Assembly (NCBI GenBank): GCA_000727475.1
Contig: KL647289.1
Location: 6,872,629-6,936,628, forward strand
Source: Sarcocystis neurona
Taxonomy: Eukaryota > Apicomplexa > Conoidasida > Eucoccidiorida > Sarcocystidae
DNA length: 64,000 nt
Direction: 5' to 3'
Shown: positions 35,818-47,300 of the stretch, piece by piece
How positions within the stretch are numbered: the stretch's first letter is position 1
Layout: each line of letters starts with the position of its first letter
Position numbers and translations under genes: made by a program
Notes under the pieces: model-generated
Seen by the model: only the letters and a program-made list of their open reading frames with translations
The model's database searches: none
Told to the model about the DNA's origin: nothing

Positions 35818-38800
35818 CTGCTATGCACAGTGCCTTACTTGCTCTATTCTTGCAGTGCAATTGTCGTACTGTAGCCCCTGCAGTTACTGCTGCTTCGGGC
35901 TCCTCTTGCCAGTATCAGTGCTCCTGCAGGCGTTGCCGTCGCCACTGCTGCTACTGACTGCTTCGGGCTGCTCTTGGTATTACCTACCAGTGCTCCTGCT
36001 CTCCCAAATGCTGCTGCTCTCAGCTGCGACCACAGCTACTGCTAGTGTCTGCGTGTGTCACGTTGTACAGCAGCACCGGCAGCGCGAGTTTGTTCGCATC
36101 ATCGTTAAAAAATAGAGCAGCTCTTTACGTAGGGGTTGCCGCGGGTGGAAAGTGCTGAGTGTATGTGTGCACCGGTGGTGCTCCTGTATCAACAGGTGTT
36201 GCATCTGCAGAAACGCTGCCGTGGCAGTTACTTGAGACTCAGGAGCAACCACCGCAGGTTCATCCGGAGTAGCTATACCCCGCTGATGCTGCCGCGCAGA
36301 CGTGTAGAGCAGGCCCCTGCCTCTATCTAAAATAATCATGCTTTTACACCGCCGACGTAAGAGCGCACTACCAGCACCAGCAGAAGAACAAGCAGCGTCA
36401 GCTGCAGCCCCACGTGTATCACGCCTACCGGCCTCACACAAGAATTCTTCTGCAACAGTTCACCATTTGCACCGTTGCCTTCATCTGCAACAGCACTGTT
36501 TGTATGCGTATTCAGGTGTTGGACGGCGACGGCAACCGCGTCTTTGCCAGTAGGGCCCGTGCAAACACTCCCAGAATTTCACCACGAGCATATTAATACA
36601 ACAGCAGGTTACAGCACGTGCAGGAGCTTTGTATGCAGAAGTAGCGGCTTTACACATTCGTCAGAGTCTCGCACCGGCGGCAGCAACAATGCAAGTCTGA
36701 CCGGCAGCAGCCAGACGGGTGCATTCATTCAGGTGCCAAACAGCGGCAGGTACACTTTCTGGCAACGACAATGTACTCTTTAATAGTGAAGGGGAGCAAT
36801 TGTGATTGTTGGCTGACTCTTTGATTGCTGGTCTGGGGGATGCTGCTGAGTTGCGTGCTTCTTGTACTTCTTCTTATACTGGACAGTGTTACCAGCGTAG
36901 TGGAAGTACCGAGAGCAGCAGCTGATGATCCCTATGCGTCACAGAACATGCATGAATGTACAACTACGATTATTTATATATATATATATATGTATATACA
37001 CGTATGTGTACGTGTCTGGATAGGTGTTGTCCAACTCCAGCTGCAGGCTGCTGCATATATATATATATATATATATGTATACACACATACAAAAATATAT
37101 ATAGATATGTATACATAAACACATATATATGTGTATATATATATACGACTGTGTCTCCACAGGCGTGCCAGTACGCAAGTATATGTGGGCGTCGGATACG
37201 CAGTTGATTGGTGTGCCGCTGCAGTAGGGCTGTGTATTGTTTATGCACAAGTGTGTCGAATTGATGCATACAGATAAGCATAGATGTATAGAGATATTCT
37301 TTGTATGTCGTACACAAGACTGTCCGGTGCTCCAGCTACTGCTTAAGAGAATGTTTAAAGGAGCCCCAAGATAGTGAAAACACCATGTTGGGTCGTCTGA
37401 AGCCAGTGGAGGGAAGAAATGATAATCCCCTGAGCAATGAATTTCTCCGCAAGCGCAGGAGCTGCCTGCACGATAGAATTCATTCACCTTGTTTTATGCA
37501 GAAAAGCACGTAAAGTGCCCACGGAGTATGTTCAGTTTGCCACACCACGGGGTTGCAATTCGCCGCTGAAGGCCTATATATATACACGTATGTGTACGTG
37601 TCTGGATAGGTGTTGTCCGACTCCAGCAGCAGGCTGCTGCTGCATATGTATATATATATATATATTTATACACACATACATAAATATATATATACACATA
37701 CATAAATATATATATATATGTATCCTGCACGTAACACTGAGAAGAAAGCGGACACACGGCTAGAAAAAATCCGGTTTTTATTCTGAAGTTCATGGAAAAA
37801 GAAATTATAGTGATTACAGTAGGACTGATGGACGCCTCCTAAAGTCGCAGATACCTGCTAGATGGGCCTCTGCTGCTGAGAGGGTGGTATATAACGTTTC
37901 GAGCTACAGCAGCCTTGTTAAAACGGTGTCCTTTACCTATGCATTCTGAATCGTAATGACTACCCAAGAGGTCGCATACAACGTTTTGGCATACAACAGG
38001 CTTTTAATGAGGGATCGATTACACTTGCATTCCAAGCCTTAATGCTTCCTCTCCTTCAGAGGCCTATACTTGTGCAACAGATGTGTAAAACCCTCGGAAA
38101 CGAGACCGGTAACAGGGTACGCACGTATACACAAATGTGCTTGTATATTCTCATGCAGCTAGACAGACGTGTAGTTCAGGCGGTAACAAACAGACGTGCA
38201 AAAGTGTTGGTGTCACGCCTGGACCTATACCTGTGGTCGGGCGGGCGTATGCTTGTGTTACGCCAGTAATTGAAAGTGTGTCTCCGAACCTGCTCATAGG
38301 TGTGTCGAGGTGCGTGTAGGGTGTGCCTCCAGCACACATACATCGTTGGCCCTAAACATGCTTGCAGCCTCGATTATCGGATATGAAGTTCTCTGTATCC
38401 GTACGCATCTTTCGGTATTAACGCACGTGGATACATAGATATATATATGTATATATGTGTATATATATGAAGATCTGGGTAGACGTTAATAACGGAAGAC
38501 GTCATGTCCTACGTAAGAATCACCGTCGTTTACCAACAGGGTCTAGTGACGGTGCTGACAAAATGGACGCTCCCGATCAAGAATGCATTAGGTGTCGGAG
38601 GGTAAGGAGCCCCGCACGTACACCTGAAAATGTGTATCCATAGAATCCTAAATGTACATCTACACATGCATACGCATATCTGCGCGGGGAGGAGTGGGAA
38701 ACATCCCAAGTTCTGAGCAGCTGTTTGTTGAGGACTATGCTAAGCAGAAGACAGGGGAAAACCAACTCTACGAATTGTGAAGCTACACAAAACTCCGTGC

Positions 38801-38838
38801 ACCACACGCCAGACCGTCACCCCTGAAGATATAGGCAT
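35818..38838. other. Mixed region: low-complexity frames, then microsatellite-rich spacer
   Basis: 35.8-36.8 kb is CTG/CAG-rich and open in several frames on both strands without a recognisable domain. 36.9-37.75 kb holds the duplicated TA-flanked block. 37.8-38.45 kb shows nothing. A + strand ATG frame from 38467 (MKIWVDVNNGRRHVLRKN) reaches a GTAAGG donor near 38602 and could be a first exon, but its partner is uncertain. Confidence 0.3.
36992..37690. repeat. Duplicated TA-flanked unit, two copies about 580 bases apart
   Basis: Copy 1 (about 36992-37090) and copy 2 (about 37574-37680) share the order TATATACACG, TATGTGTACGTG, TCTGGATAGGTGTTGTCC, a short CAG/CTG palindromic segment, a TA run and ACACACATAC. 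Copies differ at a few bases and in TA length. The conserved core between microsatellites indicates a segmental duplication rather than independent slippage. Confidence 0.8.
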
Positions 38839-39036
38839 ATGGCTTCTCCGCCCACGAACGTCTACGCAATTCAGCACCGCCGCGCCGTGCGTACACTACG
38901 GGATTCGAAGTATGGACAGCTATTTGAAGTGTTGTTGACTGTCAGGAGAAAGCCCCGGACTTCGGTGCTCAAAAACGTAACGCGTCACGTGAAGCAGCTG
39001 TTGTCCCTTTCTGCGGTGTGGGAACCTAACGCATAG
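38839..39036 (+). CDS. Small ORF, 65 codons, unidentified
   Basis: An ATG-to-TAG frame, basic and helix-prone (contains VRTLRDSKYGQLFEVLLTVR). A second frame over the same DNA (TVTPEDIGIWLLRPRTSTQF) would join in phase to the candidate first exon at 38467-38602, so which frame is used is open. Its 3' end overlaps the candidate - strand exon by about 50 bases. Confidence 0.22.
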   Translation: MASPPTNVYAIQHRRAVRTLRDSKYGQLFEVLLTVRRKPRTSVLKNVTRHVKQLLSLSAVWEPNA

Positions 39037-39196
39037 AGATGACGACGACGCGCATCGCCTGCCGACATGTCGTCATGTGGCTTTTTGTCCGCATTGCTGT
39101 CACTCTCGCCATATACTTGTGAACATGCACTATACGTACCTGTGCGCGAACGGTTGCCAGCAAACTCCTCAATACCATCGTGTTCCCTGTTTACGT
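38985..39196 (-). CDS. Candidate terminal exon, hydrophilic, unidentified
   Basis: A strong acceptor (TTTCTTTCCGTGCTATCCTAG) is followed by about 70 codons to TGA, reading DVNREHDGIEEFAGNRSRTG and later ADKKPHDDMSAGDARRRH. It is acidic and basic in patches with no hydrophobic segment. A possible upstream exon (contains YLVAQVSRGNHRAVEQRALK) lies near 39560-39620 but does not join in phase. Confidence 0.33.
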
Positions 39197-39428
39197 CTAG
39201 GATAGCACGGAAAGAAATATGCAGTGCGACATGGCAGATGCATACGTATATATCTGCAAGTATAAAAACGTACTCAACTGTGCCTACACGTATATACGTA
39301 TGTATGTACGTGTGTATGTATGTACATACAAATACGGATGCGTAATCTGGGATGATAGGTGCGTAAGTGCACATCTGCAAGGATACACACGTAGTCAACT
39401 GTACATTAACATAGGTGTACACGCATGC

Positions 39429-39490
39429 ATATACATATATACATATATATATGTATATATATATGTATATGTATGTATATATATATGTAT
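39429..39490. repeat. TA/TATG microsatellite
   Basis: Alternating TA with interspersed TATG and TACA steps, and no coding signal. It is typical of the spacers and introns in this window. Confidence 0.85.
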
Positions 39491-40208
39491 GCGTGTGTGT
39501 AATCTGTAATGACGCATCCCCCAACAATAAGAGAACACCTTCAGGGCACGCTGCTCCACCGCGCGGTGATTTCCACGTGATACCTGAGCCACGAGATACT
39601 TGAAAATGAGTGTTTGAATGTGTGTGCGTTTACGTGTATCCTTGGAAGTTTGCAGAAGCACAGCAATTCAACGAGGCAGCCGGAAGCTTTAAACTACATT
39701 GATAGGCCTCAAAGTCTGTTGCAGTTTTCAAGCCTGGACAAAGACACCACGTGTCGCATTCTCACATGGTTGATTACCACAGCTTCTGTAGGAGTCTACT
39801 AAGACAGCGATTGGAAACGCTCTTGCCAAATGACTAACCATGGTTCAATATTACAGTATCAGGGGTGCCTTAGCGTGAGGATCGAAACTGCTTCTCACTG
39901 CAGTCGGACGTCCTTGGTAAAGATGAAAGGCGCTTTGCCGTGACGAGAGGCGTCGTATTTAAACAGGTGTATGTGCCGTAACAGGAAAAGGGCAGTGTTT
40001 CTTTATCGTAAAGATTGCAATTCGTCACTCACTCGTAAAGCTGCAGCAGTATGAAAGTTGACCCTGCTTGAGTCCACAGACGGAGACTCTTGCAAACTGA
40101 ACGAACCTCTGTCAAGATTAAGGCTGAAAACACTTTGGCAAACGCATACGCTGAACTATCAAGCTTGCAGTTGCTTTGGTGTCTTCGTCCAGATCCGTAA
40201 ATACACAT

Positions 40209-40961
40209 TCAACGTCGTGCACCATCAGGATACGTGATTGTACACCAGGATCGTGCCAATAGGAGCGGCAACGGCCAGCTGTGTGAAAGACTTAGCCCTT
40301 GCCCCATAAAGACTGCGCCTTCGAGAGTGCTCTGCGTGCTGTTGTTGGGTGTGCCCGCCGCAGCAGCCAGAAATCCGCTGCTCACGGGACACGAAAAAGC
40401 ATGAGCTCGTAAAATTTTCCACTAAAAAGCGTGTGTCAGAGAAGGTCCCCCCCCCATCCAGTGCGCACCACTCTGTGTGCGGACACCAGGTATGAGAGTA
40501 CGTAAACCTGCATCCGCGTGTCACGTACTCATCTAGCATAAAGTATACAGCGTCATGTCCCGAACGCAGCCCTCTAGCATGCCTACACCTGTCTCGTGGC
40601 CAACGGGCACTCACGCATACCTGCATCCGTATGTTAAACATGCATTTAAATGACATCCAGAAGAAAACCTGTATGACCTGTGCCCACGAGTGTGTGGAGC
40701 GGGTTTCGGAAGACACTCCTGTTGCACCTACACTAAGGATCACAAGTAGGTAATAAGCAGACACGTATACTCGGAGTGCGCTAGTATGAGCCGGTGACTG
40801 TTGGTGTAGGAGTACAGTAGTACCTGCTCTAAACGTCTCAGTCTATCGTCTTCTGATACTTGCCACGGAGGCACCTGTTTGTTATACGATCGTACTTGAG
40901 AGGCACATCCCTGTCCCCCTCGCACAGTTGCGTACCCCGAACGCGCCTTTAAGTAGTGCAT
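40209..40961 (-). CDS. Small two-exon protein, unidentified (116 residues)
   Basis: Exon 1 is 40824-40961, starting at an ATG (MHYLKARSGYATVRGGQG) and ending in VSEDDRLRRLEQ before a GTACTA donor. Exon 2 is 40209-40421, after a textbook acceptor (ACACACGCTTTTTAG), starting WKILRAHAFSC and ending at TGA. Both junctions are phase 0. The N-terminus is basic with no acidic residue for about 35 positions, as in a mitochondrial presequence, and exon 2 has a small Ala-rich hydrophobic stretch. It begins about 350 bases downstream of the TrpRS stop on the same strand. The family is not recognised. A second frame of exon 2 is also open. Confidence 0.42.
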
Positions 40962-41312
40962 TCTTTAGTGTCATCGACACGCCTCTTAGCGTATAGCTCG
41001 GCATGCAGCGCACCTCTGTCTGACACAGGACATCTCTGTGGAGAGCGTGCATCCCCAGCATGTGATGCGTACCGCTGGGCAACATGCACGCACTCGTACG
41101 CAAAGTACACCTATGCGTCTAATGTGGATTTGTGTCGCGAACAGTGTATCGCTGTGCATCAGCATACGTGACTACAAGTACACGCAGTAAACGTTGAGGC
41201 AATTCAAATATTTGAGACCAGCATGTGTGTGGTGACATTCCTGTTTCTTTCCGTCAGAACCTTTTCAGTCTAAAAAAGTGCGGTGAAGATATTTGTTGAT
41301 CCACTGGTAGCT

Positions 41313-44300
41313 TCACACAGATAAAAAGTGCATAGAGTCCTTCACTCGCTGCACTGTTTTTGCAGCTCGCGCCCGTGCCACACGTGAGCCTTCAACAAGT
41401 ACCGCTTTGAGCACGGCAGTATCGCCACGGAGCTCCTCATAGTTCCTGAAGTAAAAGAGCAGGAAGAGCGACATCCACGCATGTATGCAGATGCAAGGGC
41501 GCCTGCTGCACACATCTCCGGACACGTCGGCAGGCAGCTAAGTTGGTCTTCATTCTGAGCACGTACATACGAACGGTTCTGAGTACACGGCCGTACACTC
41601 TGTGTATACATTCACGTGGTATGACTCTCTGTACACATCTTCATGCATATATACTCATTTCTCTTTACGGAGCTACATACCTGCGGGTGAAAATGTCGCA
41701 CACATATATATACATACGTAGATACACGTACAGTAGTCGTTTTAAGCATGGGTGCAACTCCCACGGTTACACTGGGCGCTGGTTGAGCAGTTAGGCCTGT
41801 GCTCTCTTTACACCCCGAAACCATCTGAAAACACCTCCGGATGCAGGTGTTTGTTAAGCGTATCTCTTCACACCTGCCGACACTTACACAGACGTAGGTC
41901 TGCTACCAGGAACTTGGTTTCGTCTGGACCCATACGCAAATGGATCCGGCTATCCACGTACTTCTGCTCGGCTCGAGACACGCGAACACGTGACGCCTGA
42001 CTCACAGAGCATATAACTAGTTGGAAGAGTAAGTGTACAGCCGTTTACTTTCTTGCCGCGTGGACTTTTCCCTAGATCACGTAGCTGTGTTCACGTCTTA
42101 AACACACGCCCACATGGAAACGCGGACGCGCATTCGCTCTACAGGAACGTAGACACAGCGACCACGCCTACACCTGTTTTCGAAAGCAACGTTTGACACA
42201 GACAGAGGTTTTCTCCGTCCTTCTTTGCTTTTTCGACAGCGCTTCGACAAATTTAGTCCGTCCGTAGACGTACACGTAGATGAGACACAGAAGGCGAGGA
42301 CGGCGGCGTATGGAATATGAATCTACTAGGCGCGTATGGACGTACGCTCGACGTACAACCATGACAACAGTCGCTACGCCTCATTATGAGAGCTTGCGCG
42401 TCCGCACCGCAACGCCCAAGGCACCTCTGTGGTGCGACCACGGAAGCCTGCGCACTGCTAAGGGCGAGTCTCCCACCTGCGCTACTTCTGCATGCAGGTA
42501 TATCGAAGTAGGCATATCTGTGTTACTGACGTGTCTTCGTACTTGTGTGCACGAATGCTGTTCATATCTGTCTCGGTGTGTATGCATCTGTTTACACCAT
42601 ATAGACACACAATGATAGACTGCCATGTGTGCCTGTAAAGTGTGCTTGTGAGGACTTCACAGAAGTGGAGCTTCGCCTGCGTCAGAACGCATGTAGCAAC
42701 TGCCGGACGCAGCTGCGCACGCAGGCACGCCTGAGGCCACTGCTCTACCTGCCTGAGTTAAACAAACACAGAAACGTAGCAGCTTCTGCCACAGTCCAGC
42801 TGTCTCGCTAGCCGTGGAGACAAGAGATCGTTGCAGCGCACAGTGGCTGAATGGCTACGAAAGCACCGCTCCTGCGCTCCTGCGGGAAGCCACTGCCAAT
42901 TCGCAAGGCGTGCAATAGCAGCACATGCACTGCTTCCTCCCAGAGGTGCCTTCTGATACACACCTACACAGTAAGTAGTAACACCATCAAGTATGTCTCC
43001 TCTTGGAGCGGGAAACTATGACGCAGCCGTCTGTGGGAGCCCTGTTCGCTTCTCCGTAAGGAGCCGCTGGCCCGCAGGAGCTCTGCGAAAAGTCGCTTAT
43101 AGGACACGAGCTGCACAGTTACAGCAGAAGCACGCAAGCGCATCCTTGTTTACTTTTCTTTATGAGAGGCTGTCGCCGTATCGCGTCGGCATGCAGGAGC
43201 TGCGTACGTTTCTTTTCTACACACACGAAAGACCGCAGCTTTACGCAGCAGAGGTTCGAGCACCTCTGCTGTACTGTTCTCTCTTTGAGTCAACCCTTCC
43301 AAAGCGGCAGCAACGCACCTCTGCAGGGGCAGCAAGTAGTCGATCAGGCAGGCAGTCAACTCGCTTTTGAAGGCCTTCCAGGATGTGTGTTGAAAGCGCG
43401 CGGCTGCTGCAGCAGGCGAGTCTCCGGTGGTGGCGCACCAGAGGTGTACCAAATTGTTGCACTCTGGTCGAGTTGTTCTCTCCGCAGCCGCGGAGATGTC
43501 GCTACACGCGCTGCCATCACCCCGTTGTCTGCCGTGCGACGTACAGGCAGCCGTCTCTAGCGTGCTGTAGTAGCTGACGCCTGAAAAGAAATGGATGCGA
43601 AGGACAGCCACAAGGAGGAAGGGCACAATGCGTCACATACACATATATGTGCCTGCTCTTCCAATTGGCCACCGCCACTACAGGAGGACAAAATTCATTC
43701 TCGTTTCAGTAACATTCTGTCGCGAGTCTCCCACCGAGCTGTGTCGCGCTGCCCAAGTTTATACACACGCGTGGTGCATGCGTAGATTCGTACATGTACA
43801 CAGATATATAAGTGTGCAACATGTACAGGTGAACTGTGCCACACATGTGTCCGTGCATTCACAGCCACGGCTTACTGTGGTGAGATCAGCGTGCTATTCT
43901 TGTTTACAGCCAGTGTTCGTCGCGTAGGTACTTTCTGCGTTGGCCTGCAGTCACCCCATCCTTTTGTCGTGCAGGGGACATGCGCCTGTCCCTCCGGAAA
44001 GCGCAACGATCAGTCCTCTTCCCAACTTTGGTAGACCAGTTTCGGCAGCCACACGAAACAACGGGTCGACTGTGATTGCTCTGCAGTTCTAAACTAAGTA
44101 CACAAGTGTGCTTTGTCTTAGAATTTATAATCCTTGAGCGCGCTTCTACAAAGCGGCAACAGGGGCCGCTTCCTGAAGAAGAGCGGAAGAGGACGCGATC
44201 CGAAAGTTTAGACCCTCTGTGGAGCATTTCTTGTGAAGACGAGACCTACCAAGGATTGGCATTGCTGACAAGAGACACTCCCCGGTGTGATCCGCAGACA

Positions 44301-47300
44301 CCCGTTTTTCCTAACACGACGTGAGAATTTGCATTGCCTCTATCTGAAAGACAGACCTCCGCAGACGTTTGCAGTGACACTACGCGCCTTCAGCGACAGA
44401 AAACTACAGTATAAAGCTAGCTGGAGTTATCAAGATATCTACAGCCTCAGCCGCAGCTACGTCTCGAAGCATCCACAGACGTATACATGTGTGCGAGGAT
44501 GTTCTCCCTTGCCGAAGTACAAATATAGCTGCTCGACTTTGCGAACCCGTTGGTGCTGCCGCAGTCCGCAAGTGGTGTGGTTGCCTCACGCTGCAGCCGT
44601 TGTTGTGTGAGAGCGTACCGCGCTCATTGTCGGTTTTGGCAGCGGCAATTTTTGCTGCAATGATATCGGGAGGGTCTGAAAGAAAAATACATCCCTTCGC
44701 TCTAAGGCGTGTAGAACCGCCATACTTGATGTTTCTGAAGGGACTGCTGCTGCTTTTGCTCATCTTCACGCTGGCATCTCCAAGGTCCCCAAGGCGGCCG
44801 CACACACGCCATGCACCCAAGCGTGTCGGAGGTCGCAGAAATTCGAGAGGTAAATCAGCAGCAGCAGAAACACCAGCAGAGGCAGAAGGTGCTGGCGCAC
44901 CAGATAGAGGTTGGAGAGCAGCAGCAGCCGCGCAGCGCGAAGCAGCGGGAAGGGCTGCAGAAGAAGTGTCACCAGCAGGGTAACCAGCGGAGGGAGGGGA
45001 ACGAGTGGCAGAAGGAATAGCAACGGGAGCAGGGAGGCAGGCAGCAGAGGCAGGCGAGCCAGCAGAGGCAGGGGTGGAAACAGGAGGCGCACCACCGGCA
45101 GCACGAGGACCACTAACATCAGCTGAAGCTAATACTGTTGATTCACGAGAAAAGCATAGATTCCAGCGTCGGGCGACCTGCCGCGTGAACTCAATGTGCT
45201 GCTGCTGATCGTCTCCAACAAGCACGTAGTCGGCGTCCTGCGCAAGAATGTCTGCTGCCATCTACGCAGAGCAGCAGCAAAGCAGCGTCACTCTTCGTCA
45301 AAATCGTCGTGCTGTTCCGCTGGAGTATACAATTGAACTAGCGGAAGTGACCACCTCGTATGGTACTAGACTATTGCGGGTACAGTCAGAACAGGCGCAT
45401 GCGACATGGTTGCAATATCTGACTTCCAGTCTGCTGCGTGCTCCTGGTCATATCTAACAGGCGCACGCGCAGCGGCCAAGGAATTCTTACAAAAGCCCAC
45501 GCGCGTGCATGTACACGAATGAATACACAGACGCACACACAAGCACACAGATACACTCCGTAAAGCTACGTGTCGGGACTCCACCGATTTTCCTCTGTGT
45601 CCAATATTGCATACGAACGTCCTAGTAAATTTACAAACAGGACTTTTGTGCCTGCAAGCATCTACACGCACAGAGGGTATACGGAGGCAGTCGGCATAAG
45701 CTTACGGCAACATGCATGGAGATCACATGTACTGGCCGCACACATTTAGATACGTGTGTTCGTATGAATTCTCCACGTTGTTAGGAAGCGAGCAGGCAGG
45801 GAGCTCGTCTCTTGCTTCTCGAGACACCTGCGTTCATTGTTGCCAACGCAACGTTGGGGAATCAGCGGGGTCTATACGTTATACCTTCACCTGAGCGGAC
45901 CGTTCGTGTACCTTACTGGAAATTGTAATGTTGTGTATCGTCCCGCCGTTTATAGAGTTCGCAAAGAAAAACGATGTCTTCAGCGGTCAGAGGACATGCT
46001 CGCTCTCACCTCTCTAAATGTACACGAATACTGGTACACACAAAACATTAATTCCTCCTAGAGCACCGTCGCCAGGTGGAAACACTAGCGCCGCCGACGG
46101 CTTCGCTGTTGTAGAAAGGCCGCTTATTCTCCTATCGCATCCCACCACGGCAACGTGGAAAGTGACGTTGCCGCCTACAAATACGCGCATCTCTCCATAG
46201 ACGTGTGTCTACAGTTGCACAGCTGTGTACGTAAAAAATACTTGTATGTGTGCTTCCATGCAGTTGGAGTGCAGTCGCAGCTTTGCTATGTGGAAACGGG
46301 CGGCGCCGAGGACAAATCACTTCAAAAGCCACGCCACGGTGTCAGCAGCAGGAGCTACGAGAAATGACCACGCCTGTCCTCTATGCTGAAATGAGTGTCT
46401 ACTCTTAATAATCAGATAGACTCGGCAGACACAGGTAGGAGGAAGGAACTCGTGACGTCAGTGCATCACGGACGCCGTGCAGCAGTCTACAAGACAACGT
46501 GAAACCAAGAAGAACAAGTCGAGTGACCGCAGCGGTGATACATCGACGGCCCAAAGAATAGGCGGGCAACAGAGCAAGCGCTCCACAGTAACCTACGAGC
46601 AACGGATAGAAGCGCATGCCCACAGAGGCAAACTGCTGACTGGCGGAGAGATCTTCTCTTTCCACTTCCACGGAACCCGAGCTCGCTCCCCAATCAGGCA
46701 GTGCTGAAGCCTGTAGCTGCGACGTTTGTTGCCTGTGCAGATGTTGCTGGTGCTTTGTGACTAGGCTTTTTTGCAGGTTTTCCAGACGATTGATATTCGC
46801 GGAGGCTGTTTTGCAGCGATTCAGGCACGCTGCAGGAATTAGACGCAAGGATCACGTACAGCATACACCGCCCTCATTTCTTTCGTCCCTCTAACCACAC
46901 GCAGGACGCACAGAGCCTTGTGAGAGCAGACGTACAAATATACATAAAACCTTTGTGGAGCCCGACGTGGTCGCTCTCCTGCTGAACTGTGCGATAACGC
47001 AAGCAGAGGATGGCTGGCTACACTTGCATATAACATAAACGGAGAGACACGGCTTTGAGCTACACGTATCTAGGAAAGTGTACATATATATGAAGATACT
47101 CTGTACCACTGCAGCACTGCTGTTAAAGGCTGTTTGCTGACGTTCATCGGCAACACATACGGCAACTCATGCACGTATCCATACCTACATTCTAACGAGA
47201 GTGTGGGCGGATACGTCTTTATGAACGTATTAGTATGGACTTATCACTACTAATAGAACCGGCGGTCAAAGAGAACTGGAACGCGGTTGGATCACAGTTA

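Noticed and set aside
35489..36050. Poly-Leu/Cys + strand frames from CTG repeats
   Set aside because: CTG-frame translations are the usual shadow of CAG/AGC repeats on the other strand.
36960..37760. Short frames rich in IYIYIYIC
   Set aside because: Translations of TA microsatellites, present in every such tract in the window.
43150..43318. Read-through of TrpRS exon 6 to a TAA at 43150
   Set aside because: It would give a nonhomologous tail; splicing at AG-GTGCGT (43319) to 41445 restores the conserved C-terminal helix in phase.
42993..43560. + strand frames of 125-132 codons
   Set aside because: They run over TrpRS exon 6 and its introns; the - strand matches the TrpRS C-terminal region and splices in phase to the final exon.
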